A stretch of 64,000 bases of DNA from Aminivibrio sp. Its GTDB lineage: Bacteria; Synergistota; Synergistia; Synergistales; Aminobacteriaceae. The position numbers were made by a program, and so were the translations under genes. Positions within the stretch are counted from its first letter, which is position 1. The number at the start of each line of letters is the position of its first letter. Below, one piece after another: positions 46,695 to 56,332 of the stretch. Location: assembly GCF_016756745.1 (NCBI RefSeq), contig NZ_JAESIH010000044.1:50396-114395 (forward strand), given 5' to 3'. The notes under the pieces were generated by a model that was not told the origin of the DNA, made no database searches, and worked only from the letters and a program-made list of their open reading frames with translations.

Positions 46695-47644
46695 TGAAGA
46701 AAATCTCCTTTCTTCAGGTGAAGCCCCCTGGCCCATTCGGCGCCGTCGAGCCTTCGTTTTCCCTCAGGCTGGACGGTCAGAAGGATGATCGCCCCTTCGG
46801 CGGTTCCCACGACGGGAAACCCTTCGTCGAAAGCGAGAACCTCTCCGGGAGCGCCCGACAGTGGGCTTGTTTTTGCGCTCCAGATCTTCAGTCGTTTGGA
46901 TCCTGTGAAAAGAAATGCGCCCGGGGCCGGGTTGAAAGCCCTCACCGCCCTGACTATCCGCGCGGCCGGCGCGTTCCAGGAAACTTGGGCTTCTTTGTTG
47001 CTAATTTTCGGTGCATAGGTTGCTGATTCGGAATTTTGCTCTTTAAACGAACAAGTCCCTTCAATGAAGCATTTTACACCCAACAGAAAAAGTTTGCTAC
47101 CTTTTTCCGCAAGGATGTCCAAAACCTCACCGGCGGTCTCCGTTTCTCCCGGGACATATTCCTCCTGGAGGAGAATGGGGCCGGCATCCATCCGCTCGAT
47201 GAGACGGAAGAGAGTTACCCCAGTCACGGGGTCGCCGTTCAGCAAGGACCGCTGCACCGGGGCGGCTCCCCGGTAGAGCGGCAGCAGCGACGGGTGAATG
47301 TTGAGGCACCCCCCCGCGGGTGCAGAGAGGAAAGGCTCGGGAATCTTCTGCCCGAAATCCGCCACCAGGATGGCCAGGGGAGGAGTCTCCCGGAGGGCCG
47401 AGAGAAGAATCTCGTCTTTCCCCACGCTTTCGGAGCGGAGGGGGGTGATGCCGAGCTCCCCGCAGGCTTCCTCCACAGGGGACGGCAGTTCCTTCAGTCC
47501 CCTGCCTCCCACGGAGGGAGGGGACGTCACCACGAGGTCGAAGGAGATCTCCCGGGAAAGGACGGAAAAAATGCGCGCCGCAAACCGTCCTGTGCCGAAG
47601 AACCACAGGACCGGCCGGTTTTCGCCGGAATGGGGGGGAATCAC
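46691..47644 (-). CDS. fmt: Methionyl-tRNA formyltransferase
   Basis: Formylates initiator Met-tRNA. 317 residues. WFFGTGRFAARIF at the N-terminus, LNIHPSLLPLYRGAAPVQRSL with the catalytic SLLPxxRG, GVTLFRLIERMDAGPILLQE and the C-terminal tRNA-binding domain. Start is GTG 47644, making GTGA with the def stop and having GGAGGAG ahead; an open frame upstream is only the other frame of def. Confidence 0.94.
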   Translation of the reverse strand: MIPPHSGENRPVLWFFGTGRFAARIFSVLSREISFDLVVTSPPSVGGRGLKELPSPVEEACGELGITPLRSESVGKDEILLSALRETPPLAILVADFGQKIPEPFLSAPAGGCLNIHPSLLPLYRGAAPVQRSLLNGDPVTGVTLFRLIERMDAGPILLQEEYVPGETETAGEVLDILAEKGSKLFLLGVKCFIEGTCSFKEQNSESATYAPKISNKEAQVSWNAPAARIVRAVRAFNPAPGAFLFTGSKRLKIWSAKTSPLSGAPGEVLAFDEGFPVVGTAEGAIILLTVQPEGKRRLDGAEWARGLHLKKGDFLH

Positions 47645-48150
47645 ACCCTCTCCTCCTCCCGTTCCGCCACTGCGCGGAGCAGCTTCTTTTTTGCCATGCT
47701 TCTCTTCAGGGGTGAAAAGCGGTCGATGAGCAGCCGGCCCTCGAGGTGGTCCATCTCGTGGAGGAACGCCCTGGCGAGAAAATCCTCCACGACCGTCTCC
47801 TTTTCCTCCCCGTTGATGTCGAAGTGGCGCACCGTTGCCTTCATGGGGCGTTTCACGTTCCCGAAGATCCCCGGAAAGCTGAGGCATCCCTCCTCTCCGT
47901 CCTGCTCCCCTTCGGAACTCACGAGGACGGGGTTGGCCAGCACGTGAAGCTCTCCCTGGTAAAAAACCACGGCGAGCCTGAGAGAAACTCCGACCTGGGG
48001 GGCGGCTAAACCCACTCCGTCATGCTGGTCCATGAGCCGCACGAGGTCCGCCACAAGATCCTTGAACCCGTCGCCGAAATCGGTGACGGGTTTGGTCTCT
48101 TTCCTGAGAACGGGATCGGGATATACCCGAAGATACAGAGAATCCATCAT
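47641..48150 (-). CDS. def: Peptide deformylase
   Basis: Removes the formyl group from nascent proteins. 169 residues with the three motifs GVGLAAPQVG, EEGCLSFPGI and HEMDHLEGRL that hold the metal. First gene of the def-fmt operon that runs on into the vor genes. ATTGTA at 48169-48174 on the plus strand (TACAAT on the minus) is a weak -10 candidate just upstream. Confidence 0.96.
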   Translation of the reverse strand: MMDSLYLRVYPDPVLRKETKPVTDFGDGFKDLVADLVRLMDQHDGVGLAAPQVGVSLRLAVVFYQGELHVLANPVLVSSEGEQDGEEGCLSFPGIFGNVKRPMKATVRHFDINGEEKETVVEDFLARAFLHEMDHLEGRLLIDRFSPLKRSMAKKKLLRAVAEREEERV

Positions 48151-48177
48151 CTCGCCGCACTTTCGTTAATTGTATTT

Positions 48178-48215
48178 TGAAAAGAAAGAAGGGGCGCCTT
48201 TGCGGGCGACCCCTT
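48178..48215 (-). terminator. Terminator after rpsA
   Basis: Minus strand stem AAGGGGTCGCC/GGCGCCCCTT (48189-48215, one bulged base), loop of about six, followed by CTTTCTTTT. It lies between rpsA and the def promoter region. Confidence 0.8.
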
Positions 48216-48224
48216 CCACCGTTT

Positions 48225-49748
48225 TCACTCTTCCTGCATGGAGTTCCTGAACAGCTCTCCGATGGTGACGCTGGCCTCCCCGTCGTTCATGACAGGTTTC
48301 ATCTGGTTGTCGTGCTCCCGGCGGTCCTGCCTGCCCTTCTTCCGGTCGTCGTCCCTCGGCCTGCGCTGGGCGGGTTCCTCAAGGGCGCTGATGCTGAGGC
48401 GCATCCTCCGGTCGGCAGGGTTAATCTCGATGATCCGGGCCACCACTTCCTGCCCCTCGGACAGCACGTCCTGGGGCTTCTCCACCCTCTTCGTGCTGAG
48501 CTGGGAGATGTGGATGAGTCCTTCCACGCCTTCCTCCACTTCCACGAAGGCACCGAAGTCGGCGAGCCGAACGACCTTCACGGTCAGGTCCTGGTCCTTG
48601 CTGTACCGGGAGAGAACATTGTTCCATGGGTCGTTGAGCTGCTTGTATCCGAGGCTCATGCGCTTTTTCTCCATGTCCACGTCAAGAACCACCACATCCA
48701 CTTCCTGGCCCTTCCGGAGCACATCCCGGGGATGCTTGATCCTGGTCCAGCTCAGGTCGCCGATGTGGATGAGGCCCTCGATGCCGGGCTCAACTTCCAC
48801 GAAGGCGCCGAAGTCGGTGACGTTGGTGACGACGCCCCTGGTCTTGTCCTGGGGCTTCCAGCGGTCGGCGGCGGTCATCCAGGGATCGTCCTTGATCTGC
48901 TTCATGCTCAGGGAGAGCCTGTTGGCCTCCCGGTCGATCCCGATGACCTTCACCTTCACGGGATCGCCCTTCTTAAACATCTCCTTGGGCTTGATGTTCC
49001 TCTTCCAGGAGAGCTCGCTCATGTGGACAAGCCCGTCCATGGGGCCCACGTTCACGAACACGCCGAAGGAGGTTATGCTGCTCACTTCGCCGTCGAGGAT
49101 CGTTCCTTCCTGGACGTCGGCGTAGAACTTCTCCCGCTCCTCCATCAGGGACTCTTCGACGATGAGCCTGCGGGAGAAGACAAGGCGGTGCTTCTTCTTG
49201 TCCTTTTCCATCAATTTAGCTTCGAAGACTTCGCCCACGAATTTCCCCGGATTCACACCCCGGCCTTCCTCGGCGAGATGGGAGATGGGCACGAAGCCCT
49301 CCAGGCCGCAGCATTCCACCATGAGCCCGCCCTTGACCTTGCGCAGGCCCGTGACGGAAACCACTTCGTTCTGGGCGAGTTTATTTTCAAGTTCAGTCCA
49401 GCGCCGGTCGAACTCGCAGCGCCACCGGCTGACAAGAAGCTGGGCCTCTTCGCCGTGGCGGATGCTGACCACCTGGATCTGTATTTTGTCTCCCGGGGCC
49501 GGTTCTTCCGAATCTTCCACGAGAACCTTGTGGGACCATTCCTTCGCCGGCAGAAATCCCTCGCACTTGTAGCCCACGTCCACAAGCCAGCCGCCGTCCA
49601 CGGCGTTCACGACCGTTCCGGTGACCACCTTGCCCCGGTGAAGCTCTTCAACTTCGCCGTACTGCTCCAGAATGCTCTCCATGCTTTCCATTTCCGTCGT
49701 TTCTCCGGACTCGCCGCTGAGTCCTTCAATCATCATTTCTTCCGTCAT
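48225..49748 (-). CDS. rpsA: 30S ribosomal protein S1
   Basis: 507 residues with five S1 RNA-binding repeats, roughly 40-110, 125-195, 210-290, 300-375 and 385-455, for example SFGVFVNVGPMDGLVHMSEL, DFGAFVEVEPGIEGLIHIGD and DFGAFVEVEEGVEGLIHISQ. A charged tail follows. Helps bind mRNA at the ribosome. Its start overlaps the end of ispH by 23 bases, the same neighbours that are fused in some Clostridia. Confidence 0.95.
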   Translation of the reverse strand: MTEEMMIEGLSGESGETTEMESMESILEQYGEVEELHRGKVVTGTVVNAVDGGWLVDVGYKCEGFLPAKEWSHKVLVEDSEEPAPGDKIQIQVVSIRHGEEAQLLVSRWRCEFDRRWTELENKLAQNEVVSVTGLRKVKGGLMVECCGLEGFVPISHLAEEGRGVNPGKFVGEVFEAKLMEKDKKKHRLVFSRRLIVEESLMEEREKFYADVQEGTILDGEVSSITSFGVFVNVGPMDGLVHMSELSWKRNIKPKEMFKKGDPVKVKVIGIDREANRLSLSMKQIKDDPWMTAADRWKPQDKTRGVVTNVTDFGAFVEVEPGIEGLIHIGDLSWTRIKHPRDVLRKGQEVDVVVLDVDMEKKRMSLGYKQLNDPWNNVLSRYSKDQDLTVKVVRLADFGAFVEVEEGVEGLIHISQLSTKRVEKPQDVLSEGQEVVARIIEINPADRRMRLSISALEEPAQRRPRDDDRKKGRQDRREHDNQMKPVMNDGEASVTIGELFRNSMQEE

Positions 49749-50649
49749 AACCTTCCATCCCCCTTGACACCTGCGATGTCTCTATTGCGATTTTCAGTTC
49801 TTCTATTAGCCAGTCCGGAGTACTCGCACCGGCCGCAATTCCTATTCGCGCCTTTCCGGCGAACCACATCCCGTCGATTTCTCCCGCGTGCTCTATCCAG
49901 AGAACGTCGCATCCGCGGGAACGGGCTATTTCAACGAGCTTCGCCGTATTGGCGCTGTTCCTGCCTCCCACGACGACAAGGCCGTCCACGGTACCGGTGA
50001 TCTTTCTCACCGCGTCCTGCCGGCGGGTCGTGGCGCCGCAAATGGTGTTGAAAACCCGAAGCTCTCCCGCCTTCCGGGTGAGGACATCCGCCGCCGCGCC
50101 GAAGAACTCCGTTTTTTGCGTCGTCTGTGATATTACCCCCAACTTGTCCTTTTTGCCAACCCTCCGCACATCGGAAAGCGTGGACGCGACAGAAACATCG
50201 CCCGAAGCGCACCCCACGATGGCCTGCACCTCCGGATGATCGGGATCGCCGAGAACGAGAAGATAATATCCTTCTCCGGAAAGGAGGGCGGCCTTCTCCT
50301 GGGCGTTTTTCACGAAGGGGCACGTAGCGTCGGTAACCCGGTCACCGCATCGCTCCAGCAGCTTTTTCTTCACACCAGGAGACACGCCGTGGGCCCGGAT
50401 GAACACCCTGGCCCCTTCAGGCACATCCTCGATGCTCTCGGTCACCACGAGCCCTTTCCTGCACAGCCGCTCGACTTCCTGGGGATTGTGGATGGGCATT
50501 CCTATGGAGTAGACTTTCCCGTTCCCCTCTCCCGCGGAGACGCACTCGTCGATGCAGTGCTCCAGGCTTTCGATGGCCCGTTTCACCCCAAAACAGAACC
50601 CCGTGGGAGAAGCGATCTCAACGATGATTTTCCCCTGTTCCCTTTCCAA
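49726..50649 (-). CDS. ispH: 4-Hydroxy-3-methylbut-2-enyl diphosphate reductase
   Basis: Last step of the MEP pathway. 307 residues; the three Fe-S cysteines are in SPTGFCFGVKRAIE, VTDATCPFVKNAQ and FNTICGATTRRQ. HGVSPGVKKKL and VVGGRNSANTAKLVEIAR are also conserved. Overlaps miaA by 32 bases and rpsA by 23. IspD and IspF of the same pathway are at 6.7-7.9 kb. Confidence 0.96.
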   Translation of the reverse strand: MEREQGKIIVEIASPTGFCFGVKRAIESLEHCIDECVSAGEGNGKVYSIGMPIHNPQEVERLCRKGLVVTESIEDVPEGARVFIRAHGVSPGVKKKLLERCGDRVTDATCPFVKNAQEKAALLSGEGYYLLVLGDPDHPEVQAIVGCASGDVSVASTLSDVRRVGKKDKLGVISQTTQKTEFFGAAADVLTRKAGELRVFNTICGATTRRQDAVRKITGTVDGLVVVGGRNSANTAKLVEIARSRGCDVLWIEHAGEIDGMWFAGKARIGIAAGASTPDWLIEELKIAIETSQVSRGMEGYDGRNDD

Positions 50650-51595
50650 GATGCGCCCGGACCTCCTTTTCTATCCGCTCAGACAAGTCCGGCATCAAGC
50701 TATCCTTGATATCATACCATACTATGGGAGAAAATTTGCTGAACCATGTCATTTGCCGCCGGGAAAAGGCCTTCGTCCGGCGAATGTCCCGCTGCGCGGC
50801 CTCTTCGAGGGAACACCGGCCACGGAAATAGTCCACGATATCCTTGTAGCCGAAACCCTGCATGGAGGGGAAACGTTCGTCGTAGCCCCTCTCGAGAAGC
50901 CACTCCACTTCCTCCACGAATCCCCCGGCGAACTGCTCCCCCACCCTTTTTTCTATGGATTCGAAAAGGAGTTTCCTGTCCCGGTTCAGGCCGATGTAAA
51001 GCACGTCGAACTCGCCCCGGCCGGGCATCTTTTCCGTCTTCCGGAACCACTCCGAGGCAGGGGTGGCGGTGAGGGTACTTATCTCCAGCGCCCGGACCAC
51101 CCGGCGGACGTCGTTGACGTGAAGCCTCCCCGCCGTCTCCGGGTCCACGAGGGCGAGCCTGTCGTGAAGGGCCCGGCTTCCTTCTCTTTCCGCGAACTCC
51201 TCGAACTCCCGGCGGAGTCCCTCGTTCTTCGGGGCGCTGTCGGAAAGAAGGCCGGAGAAAAGGGCCTCGTAATAGAAAGGCGTCCCCCCCACGAACAGGG
51301 GAATCCTGCCCCGTCCCCGTATCCGCCTTACCGCGTCGCGGCTGCGGGCCACGAAATCGGCAGCGGAGAACACCTCATCCGGGTCAACTACATCGATCAT
51401 GTGGTGGATGATTTTCTTCCGGATCTCCGGTGAAATCTTGTCCGCCCCGACGTCGAGGAAGCGGTACACCTGCCGGGAGTCCACCGAGATGATCTCCGCC
51501 CTCAGCCGTTCGGCCAGGAGCAGGCTGAGGGCCGTTTTGCCCACCGCCGTAGGGCCCACTATGGCCGCCACGGGAAAGGGGTTTCGTTCGTTCAT
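50618..51595 (-). CDS. miaA: tRNA dimethylallyltransferase
   Basis: Adds dimethylallyl to A37 of tRNAs reading UNN codons. 325 residues. Walker A AIVGPTAVGKTALSLLL, EIISVDSRQVYRFLDVGADK, and VGGTPFYYEALFSGLL are typical. It follows mutL by 6 bases, the usual mutS-mutL-miaA order. C-terminal QRDIRRTKAFSRRQMTWFSK is the tRNA-binding part. Confidence 0.95.
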   Translation of the reverse strand: MNERNPFPVAAIVGPTAVGKTALSLLLAERLRAEIISVDSRQVYRFLDVGADKISPEIRKKIIHHMIDVVDPDEVFSAADFVARSRDAVRRIRGRGRIPLFVGGTPFYYEALFSGLLSDSAPKNEGLRREFEEFAEREGSRALHDRLALVDPETAGRLHVNDVRRVVRALEISTLTATPASEWFRKTEKMPGRGEFDVLYIGLNRDRKLLFESIEKRVGEQFAGGFVEEVEWLLERGYDERFPSMQGFGYKDIVDYFRGRCSLEEAAQRDIRRTKAFSRRQMTWFSKFSPIVWYDIKDSLMPDLSERIEKEVRAHLGKGTGENHR

Positions 51596-51601
51596 GGTCG
51601 T

Positions 51602-53347
51602 CTATTCCCTTCCGAAGTATGATTCCAGCTTTTTCGCCGTGAGGGAGAGCACCGTGGGGCGCCCGTGGGGGCAGTTCCACGGAGACTCGCATTCCAGGAG
51701 GTTCCTCCACAGGGCGAGGGCCTCCGACGCCGTGATCCGGTCTCCCAGCTTCACCGACAGGCCGCAGGCGATGGTGGCCAATTTCTTCCACAGGATCTCC
51801 CCAAGGGCGGCCTTCCGGTCCTCCGTCCATTCAAGCAGCACGGAGCGCAGAAGGCGCAGGGGATCTTCCGCCATGCCGCCGGGCAGGGACGGGTAAGCGG
51901 TCAGGGAAATCTGCCCGTCCTGTTCACCGAACGCAAAGCCGACAGCCTCCAGCCCGTCCCGGTGTTCCCGCACCGACACGGACAGAGAGGGCGCCACGGG
52001 CAGGGGAAGGGCACACTTCTGCACCGTCACCGACTCCGCCGACAACCTTCCGGCCCGTTCGTAGCCGATCCGCTCGTGGGCGGCGTGGGGGTCCATCACG
52101 GCAAGGCCCTCCTCCGTCTCGAACACCAGGTACCCCGAGGCGATTTGGCCGAGATAGCGGAAATGTCTTCCCTGCTCTTCCGCCCCGGCAGGGACCTCTT
52201 CGAGAACAGTCCCCGCTCCGGGGGACAGGTCCGATGCCACCCGGGCGAAGAGGTTACCCCCCTCCGAAGAAAAACCTTCATCCCGGAAGGACCAGCCTCC
52301 CCCCCGTCCGGTACCGGCCCCGGGAGCGTCTGAAAAGGAGCGGCCCGGGGAAGGAGAAAAGGAGGGAACCGCTGCCCCGGGAATGGAAGGAACCCGGCCG
52401 GAAAGCCTGAGCACTGCCTGCTGGATGGTGTCGAACACCTCTCCCGGAAAGCGGAACCGCACCTCCGCCTTGGCGGGGTGGATATTGGCGTCAAGCAGCT
52501 CCGGGTCAAGGGAGAAGAGAAACACCCAGTTCCCGGCATAGGCCCTGCACAAGGACCCGGCGGCGCTCCGTATCAGCGGGTCGGTCACCGCCCGGCCGTT
52601 GACGAAAGACGTGACGATGCTCCTGGTCTTGCCCGGAAAGGGGGCCCACCAGCACTCCAGGTTGAGATGGGACGCCGCGGTCTCGCAGTGACGAAGCTCA
52701 CCGGCGTCACCCCAGAGATCCCTGAGCAGCCGCTCCCGGTCGCCGTCGCCGGAGGAGGAAAACCCCGCCTTCCCGTCCCTGCTCTCGGAAAAAGCCACCG
52801 ACGGGTAGGCCACGGCGAAATCCCGGAGGAGGGACGACACCCTTCGTTCCTCCGAGGACGCCGACTTCAGGAATTTTCTTCGCGCCGGAAGGGTATAGAA
52901 AAGGTCCTCCACCGAGATCCGCGTCCCCCTGCGGCATGAAACGGGGGTGTGCATCACCTGCCGTCCCCCTTCGATGCGGAGGAGGCCTCCCGTCTCGTCG
53001 TCCTCCCGCCGGGACCGGACTTCAAACCTGCTCACGGCGGAAATGCTGGCCAGGGCCTCTCCCCGGAAGCCGAGGGTCCGTATGCGCTCCAGCTCCTCCA
53101 CGGTGCGTATCTTGCTGGTGGCGTGCCGGGCCGCTGCGAGGGGAAGCTCGTCAAAGGCGATACCCTCGCCGTTGTCCTCCACCACGATGCGGACCTTCCC
53201 TCCCTCGAAGAGAGAGACCTTCACTTCCGTCGCGCCGGCGTCGAGGGAGTTCTCCACCGCCTCCTTGACCACGGACGCGGGGCGCTCCACCACCTCTCCC
53301 GCCGCGATGCGGGAGAAAACATCCTCAGGAAGAAGAGTGATTTTCAG
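51602..53347 (-). CDS. mutL: DNA mismatch repair protein MutL (probable CTG start)
   Basis: 581 residues from the CTG at 53345-53347. The family N-terminus is [25 protein letters not shown]; here this reads [20 protein letters not shown] and is encoded upstream of the first ATG/GTG/TTG in frame (GTG 53296/53293). No standard start codon occurs between the TGA at 53375-53377 and that point, while a GGGAGG lies 9 bases before the CTG. ATPase motifs [17 protein letters not shown] and [16 protein letters not shown] are intact. The C-terminal domain ends with the CPHGRP motif. The start lies inside the end of mutS. Confidence 0.9.
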   Translation of the reverse strand: MKITLLPEDVFSRIAAGEVVERPASVVKEAVENSLDAGATEVKVSLFEGGKVRIVVEDNGEGIAFDELPLAAARHATSKIRTVEELERIRTLGFRGEALASISAVSRFEVRSRREDDETGGLLRIEGGRQVMHTPVSCRRGTRISVEDLFYTLPARRKFLKSASSEERRVSSLLRDFAVAYPSVAFSESRDGKAGFSSSGDGDRERLLRDLWGDAGELRHCETAASHLNLECWWAPFPGKTRSIVTSFVNGRAVTDPLIRSAAGSLCRAYAGNWVFLFSLDPELLDANIHPAKAEVRFRFPGEVFDTIQQAVLRLSGRVPSIPGAAVPSFSPSPGRSFSDAPGAGTGRGGGWSFRDEGFSSEGGNLFARVASDLSPGAGTVLEEVPAGAEEQGRHFRYLGQIASGYLVFETEEGLAVMDPHAAHERIGYERAGRLSAESVTVQKCALPLPVAPSLSVSVREHRDGLEAVGFAFGEQDGQISLTAYPSLPGGMAEDPLRLLRSVLLEWTEDRKAALGEILWKKLATIACGLSVKLGDRITASEALALWRNLLECESPWNCPHGRPTVLSLTAKKLESYFGRE

Positions 53348-55913
53348 GACGAAGCACCTCCCTGCTCTTCTCGCTCAGCTTGTACAACAGCTCCAGGGCC
53401 CGGAAGGGCGTCAGCCCGTCGGGATCGATGGCCGCCAGTTCCTCCACGATGCTGTGCCGCTCCGCCTCGAACAGGTTCATCTGTCGGGCTCCCGAAACTT
53501 CCCGCTTCTTCTTCGGGAAATTCAACGTTCGTTCTTCCTTCTCGAACCGCTGCAGAAGGTCGAAGGCCCTCCGCAGCACGGGACGGGGCAGACCGGCGAG
53601 ACGGGCCACCTCGATGCCGTAGGACCGGTCGGCGCTCCCCTTCACCACCTGGTGAAGGAAGAAAACGCCCCCCTCGCTCTCCTTCACCGCCATGCTCAGG
53701 TTCTCCATGCAGGGGAACCGCTCCTCGAGGCAGGTCAGCTCGTGGTAATGGGTGGCGAAGAGCACTTTCGGAGAGGCGCCGCACCCGTCGGCCAGGTATT
53801 CCAGCACGGCCCAGGCGATGCTCATGCCGTCGTAGGTAGAGGTCCCCCGCCCCACTTCGTCCAGGATCACCAGGCTCCGGTCCGTGACGTTGTGGAGGAT
53901 GTTGGCCGTCTCCACCATTTCCACCATGAAGGTGCTGCTGCCCCGGGCGAGGTCGTCCCGGGCCCCGATCCGCGTGAAGATGCGGTCGCACAGCCCGATC
54001 TCCGCAGCCTCGGCCGGAACGAAGCTCCCCATCTGGGCCATGATCACCAGCAGCGCGGCGCTCCGCAGGTAAGTGGACTTCCCCGCCATGTTCGGCCCCG
54101 TGATCAGGGCGATCCGCTTCCCCTCCCCTTCCAGTTTCAGGGAATTGGGAACGAAGGGAGAGTCGGTGAGCACATCCTCCACCACGGGATGGCGGCCGTT
54201 CTTCACCACGAGGTCAAACCCGGAATTCACGACGGGGCGGACGTACCCCTTCTCCCGGGCCGTCTCCGCAAGGGAGGCCAGCACGTCAAGGACCGCGAGG
54301 GCCTCACCGAGGGCCTGAAGGTCCTCCACCCGGTCCAGCGTTTCCCCGACGAGCCGGTCGTAGAGCTCACCCTCCCTCCGGGAAATTTCGGCGGAGGCGG
54401 ACTCCATCTTCTCCTCGAAGACCTTCATCTCCTCCGTGATGAACCGCTCGGCGTTCACCAGAGTCTGCTTCCTGATGAAGAAATCAGGCACCGAGCCCAG
54501 GGAGCCCTTGCTCACCTCGAGATAGTAGCCGAAGACCTTATTGTACCCCGCCTTGATCTTGGATATCCCCGTTTCGGTCCGGATTTTCTCCAGGTAGGCG
54601 TCCATCCAGGCCGATGCGCCGGAACCGGCATCCCGCCATTCGTCCAGCTCCCGGTCGTAGCCGGTGCGGATGATGCCGCCGTTTGCCCGGACCCTGGGAA
54701 GGTCCTCCTCCAGGGCGGAGCACAGTTCCGCGGCGAGGCCCGAAAAATCGGGAAGCCCGGCAGTCCATTCCTCCAGGGGGCCCGAGCACAGGGGAAGAAG
54801 GGAGGGGAGCAGCCGCAGGGTGTCCCGGACGGCCCCGAGATCCCGGGGGTTGCCGGTGCCCATGCTCAGCCGTGATGTGGCACGCTCCACGTCCCGGCAC
54901 TCCGAGAGCAGATCCCTCAGACGCCGACGTTCTCCGGGACCGGCAAGAAGGTATTCCACCCCGTCCTGCCGCTTTCTTACGGCCGCCTCGTCCAGCAGGG
55001 GGCGGAGAATCCACTCCCGGAGAGTCCGCCGCCCCATGGGCGACCGGCACCGGTTCAGGGTGCCCCACAGGGAAGGACCGCCTTCGTCAAGCAGTTCCAG
55101 GTTCCTCTGGGTGGTCACGTCCAGGTGAAGATACTCCTTCGGCTTCAGGGGGTAGATCCGCCGCACGTGGTTCACCGCGCCGAACTGGGTCTCGGAAAAA
55201 TACTTCAGGGCCGCCGCGGCGCACCCCGCCGAAGGGCTGTTGTCCTCCACGCCGAAGGAGGCCAGGGAAGCCACGCCCCACTGCTCCGCCAGCCACCGGG
55301 TGCCGGACACGGGGCTGAAGAATTCCTCGGGACGGGAGATGGGGAAAAAGCCGGAGAGCATGGGAAGACTTCGGGAAATGCGGAAATTTTCCGGAAAAAG
55401 CAGCTCTCCGGGGGCGAAGGACGCCACCAGGGACGCCGCCTCGCCCGGGGGAAAGATCCCGGCCTCCAGGCGCCCCGTCTCCGCCGAAAGCAGGGCGGCG
55501 GCGATGTCCTTGCCCGCCTGGGCTACGGCCGCCAGCCGTCCTCCCGTCCCCGCATCCTCGGGCACGAAGGTCCCCGGAGTAACGATACGGACCACCTGTC
55601 GGTCCACCAGCGTCTTGCCGTCCGGCTCACCGATCTGCTCGCAGATGGCCACCTTGCACCCCGCCCGGACGAGCCGTCCGAGGTAGGCGTTCACCGCGTG
55701 CCACGGCACCCCCGCCATGGGAATGCTTTTCGAGGCGTCCCTGGCGGTCAGGGTGATGTCCAGTATCTCCGATGCCTTCCGGGCGTCGTCGAAGAACATC
55801 TCGTAAAAGTCGCCCATGCGGAAAAAAAGGATGCAGTCGGGGTAGAGAGCTTTCCATTCGGTGTACTGGGAAAGCATGGGGGTCATCTTCACCCCCGGGG
55901 GGAGCCGGGTCAT
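53325..55913 (-). CDS. mutS: DNA mismatch repair protein MutS
   Basis: 862 residues. Mismatch-contacting [15 protein letters not shown] near the N-terminus (F-x-E), Walker [16 protein letters not shown] at about 605-620, [16 protein letters not shown], and the [13 protein letters not shown] segment. Start at ATG 55913 with GGAGGTG ahead, overlapping the ruvX stop by 4 bases (ATGA). Confidence 0.97.
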   Translation of the reverse strand: MTRLPPGVKMTPMLSQYTEWKALYPDCILFFRMGDFYEMFFDDARKASEILDITLTARDASKSIPMAGVPWHAVNAYLGRLVRAGCKVAICEQIGEPDGKTLVDRQVVRIVTPGTFVPEDAGTGGRLAAVAQAGKDIAAALLSAETGRLEAGIFPPGEAASLVASFAPGELLFPENFRISRSLPMLSGFFPISRPEEFFSPVSGTRWLAEQWGVASLASFGVEDNSPSAGCAAAALKYFSETQFGAVNHVRRIYPLKPKEYLHLDVTTQRNLELLDEGGPSLWGTLNRCRSPMGRRTLREWILRPLLDEAAVRKRQDGVEYLLAGPGERRRLRDLLSECRDVERATSRLSMGTGNPRDLGAVRDTLRLLPSLLPLCSGPLEEWTAGLPDFSGLAAELCSALEEDLPRVRANGGIIRTGYDRELDEWRDAGSGASAWMDAYLEKIRTETGISKIKAGYNKVFGYYLEVSKGSLGSVPDFFIRKQTLVNAERFITEEMKVFEEKMESASAEISRREGELYDRLVGETLDRVEDLQALGEALAVLDVLASLAETAREKGYVRPVVNSGFDLVVKNGRHPVVEDVLTDSPFVPNSLKLEGEGKRIALITGPNMAGKSTYLRSAALLVIMAQMGSFVPAEAAEIGLCDRIFTRIGARDDLARGSSTFMVEMVETANILHNVTDRSLVILDEVGRGTSTYDGMSIAWAVLEYLADGCGASPKVLFATHYHELTCLEERFPCMENLSMAVKESEGGVFFLHQVVKGSADRSYGIEVARLAGLPRPVLRRAFDLLQRFEKEERTLNFPKKKREVSGARQMNLFEAERHSIVEELAAIDPDGLTPFRALELLYKLSEKSREVLRPENHSSS

Positions 55914-56332
55914 GAAACACCTCCGCACCGGCGGTCGAGCCAACTCTGAAGAATAAGGGCCGCAGCCACCTTGTCCACCTTTCCCTTCCGGTCTTTGCGG
56001 GACACATCCCCTTCCAGGAGGGCCTGCAGGGCAATCGACGTGGAGAAGCGCTCATCGTGGAGCATTACCTTCAGGTCCGGGTACCTCTTCCCGAGCATTT
56101 CGGCGCACTCCTCTATTTTCAGGGCCTCCGGCCCCCGGGTCCCGTTCGTCCTGACGGGGATGCCGAGCAGCAGCGTTTCGGGGTCGTACCGGGCCACCAG
56201 GGCGTCGAGTTCTTCGAGCCAGGCTCCTTCCGCAGGCAGAACGGCGATCCCCTGGGCGAACATCCCCAGGGGATCGCTGACCGCCACGCCGATTCTCACG
56301 GTTCCGATATCGAGGGCAAGAATTCGTCTCAT
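55910..56332 (-). CDS. ruvX: Putative pre-16S rRNA nuclease / Holliday junction resolvase YqgF
   Basis: 140 residues, RNase H fold: [58 protein letters not shown], and [15 protein letters not shown] with the final Asp residues. The ATG shares a base with the alaS stop (TGATG). The alaS-yqgF pairing is widespread. Confidence 0.93.
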   Translation of the reverse strand: MRRILALDIGTVRIGVAVSDPLGMFAQGIAVLPAEGAWLEELDALVARYDPETLLLGIPVRTNGTRGPEALKIEECAEMLGKRYPDLKVMLHDERFSTSIALQALLEGDVSRKDRKGKVDKVAAALILQSWLDRRCGGVS

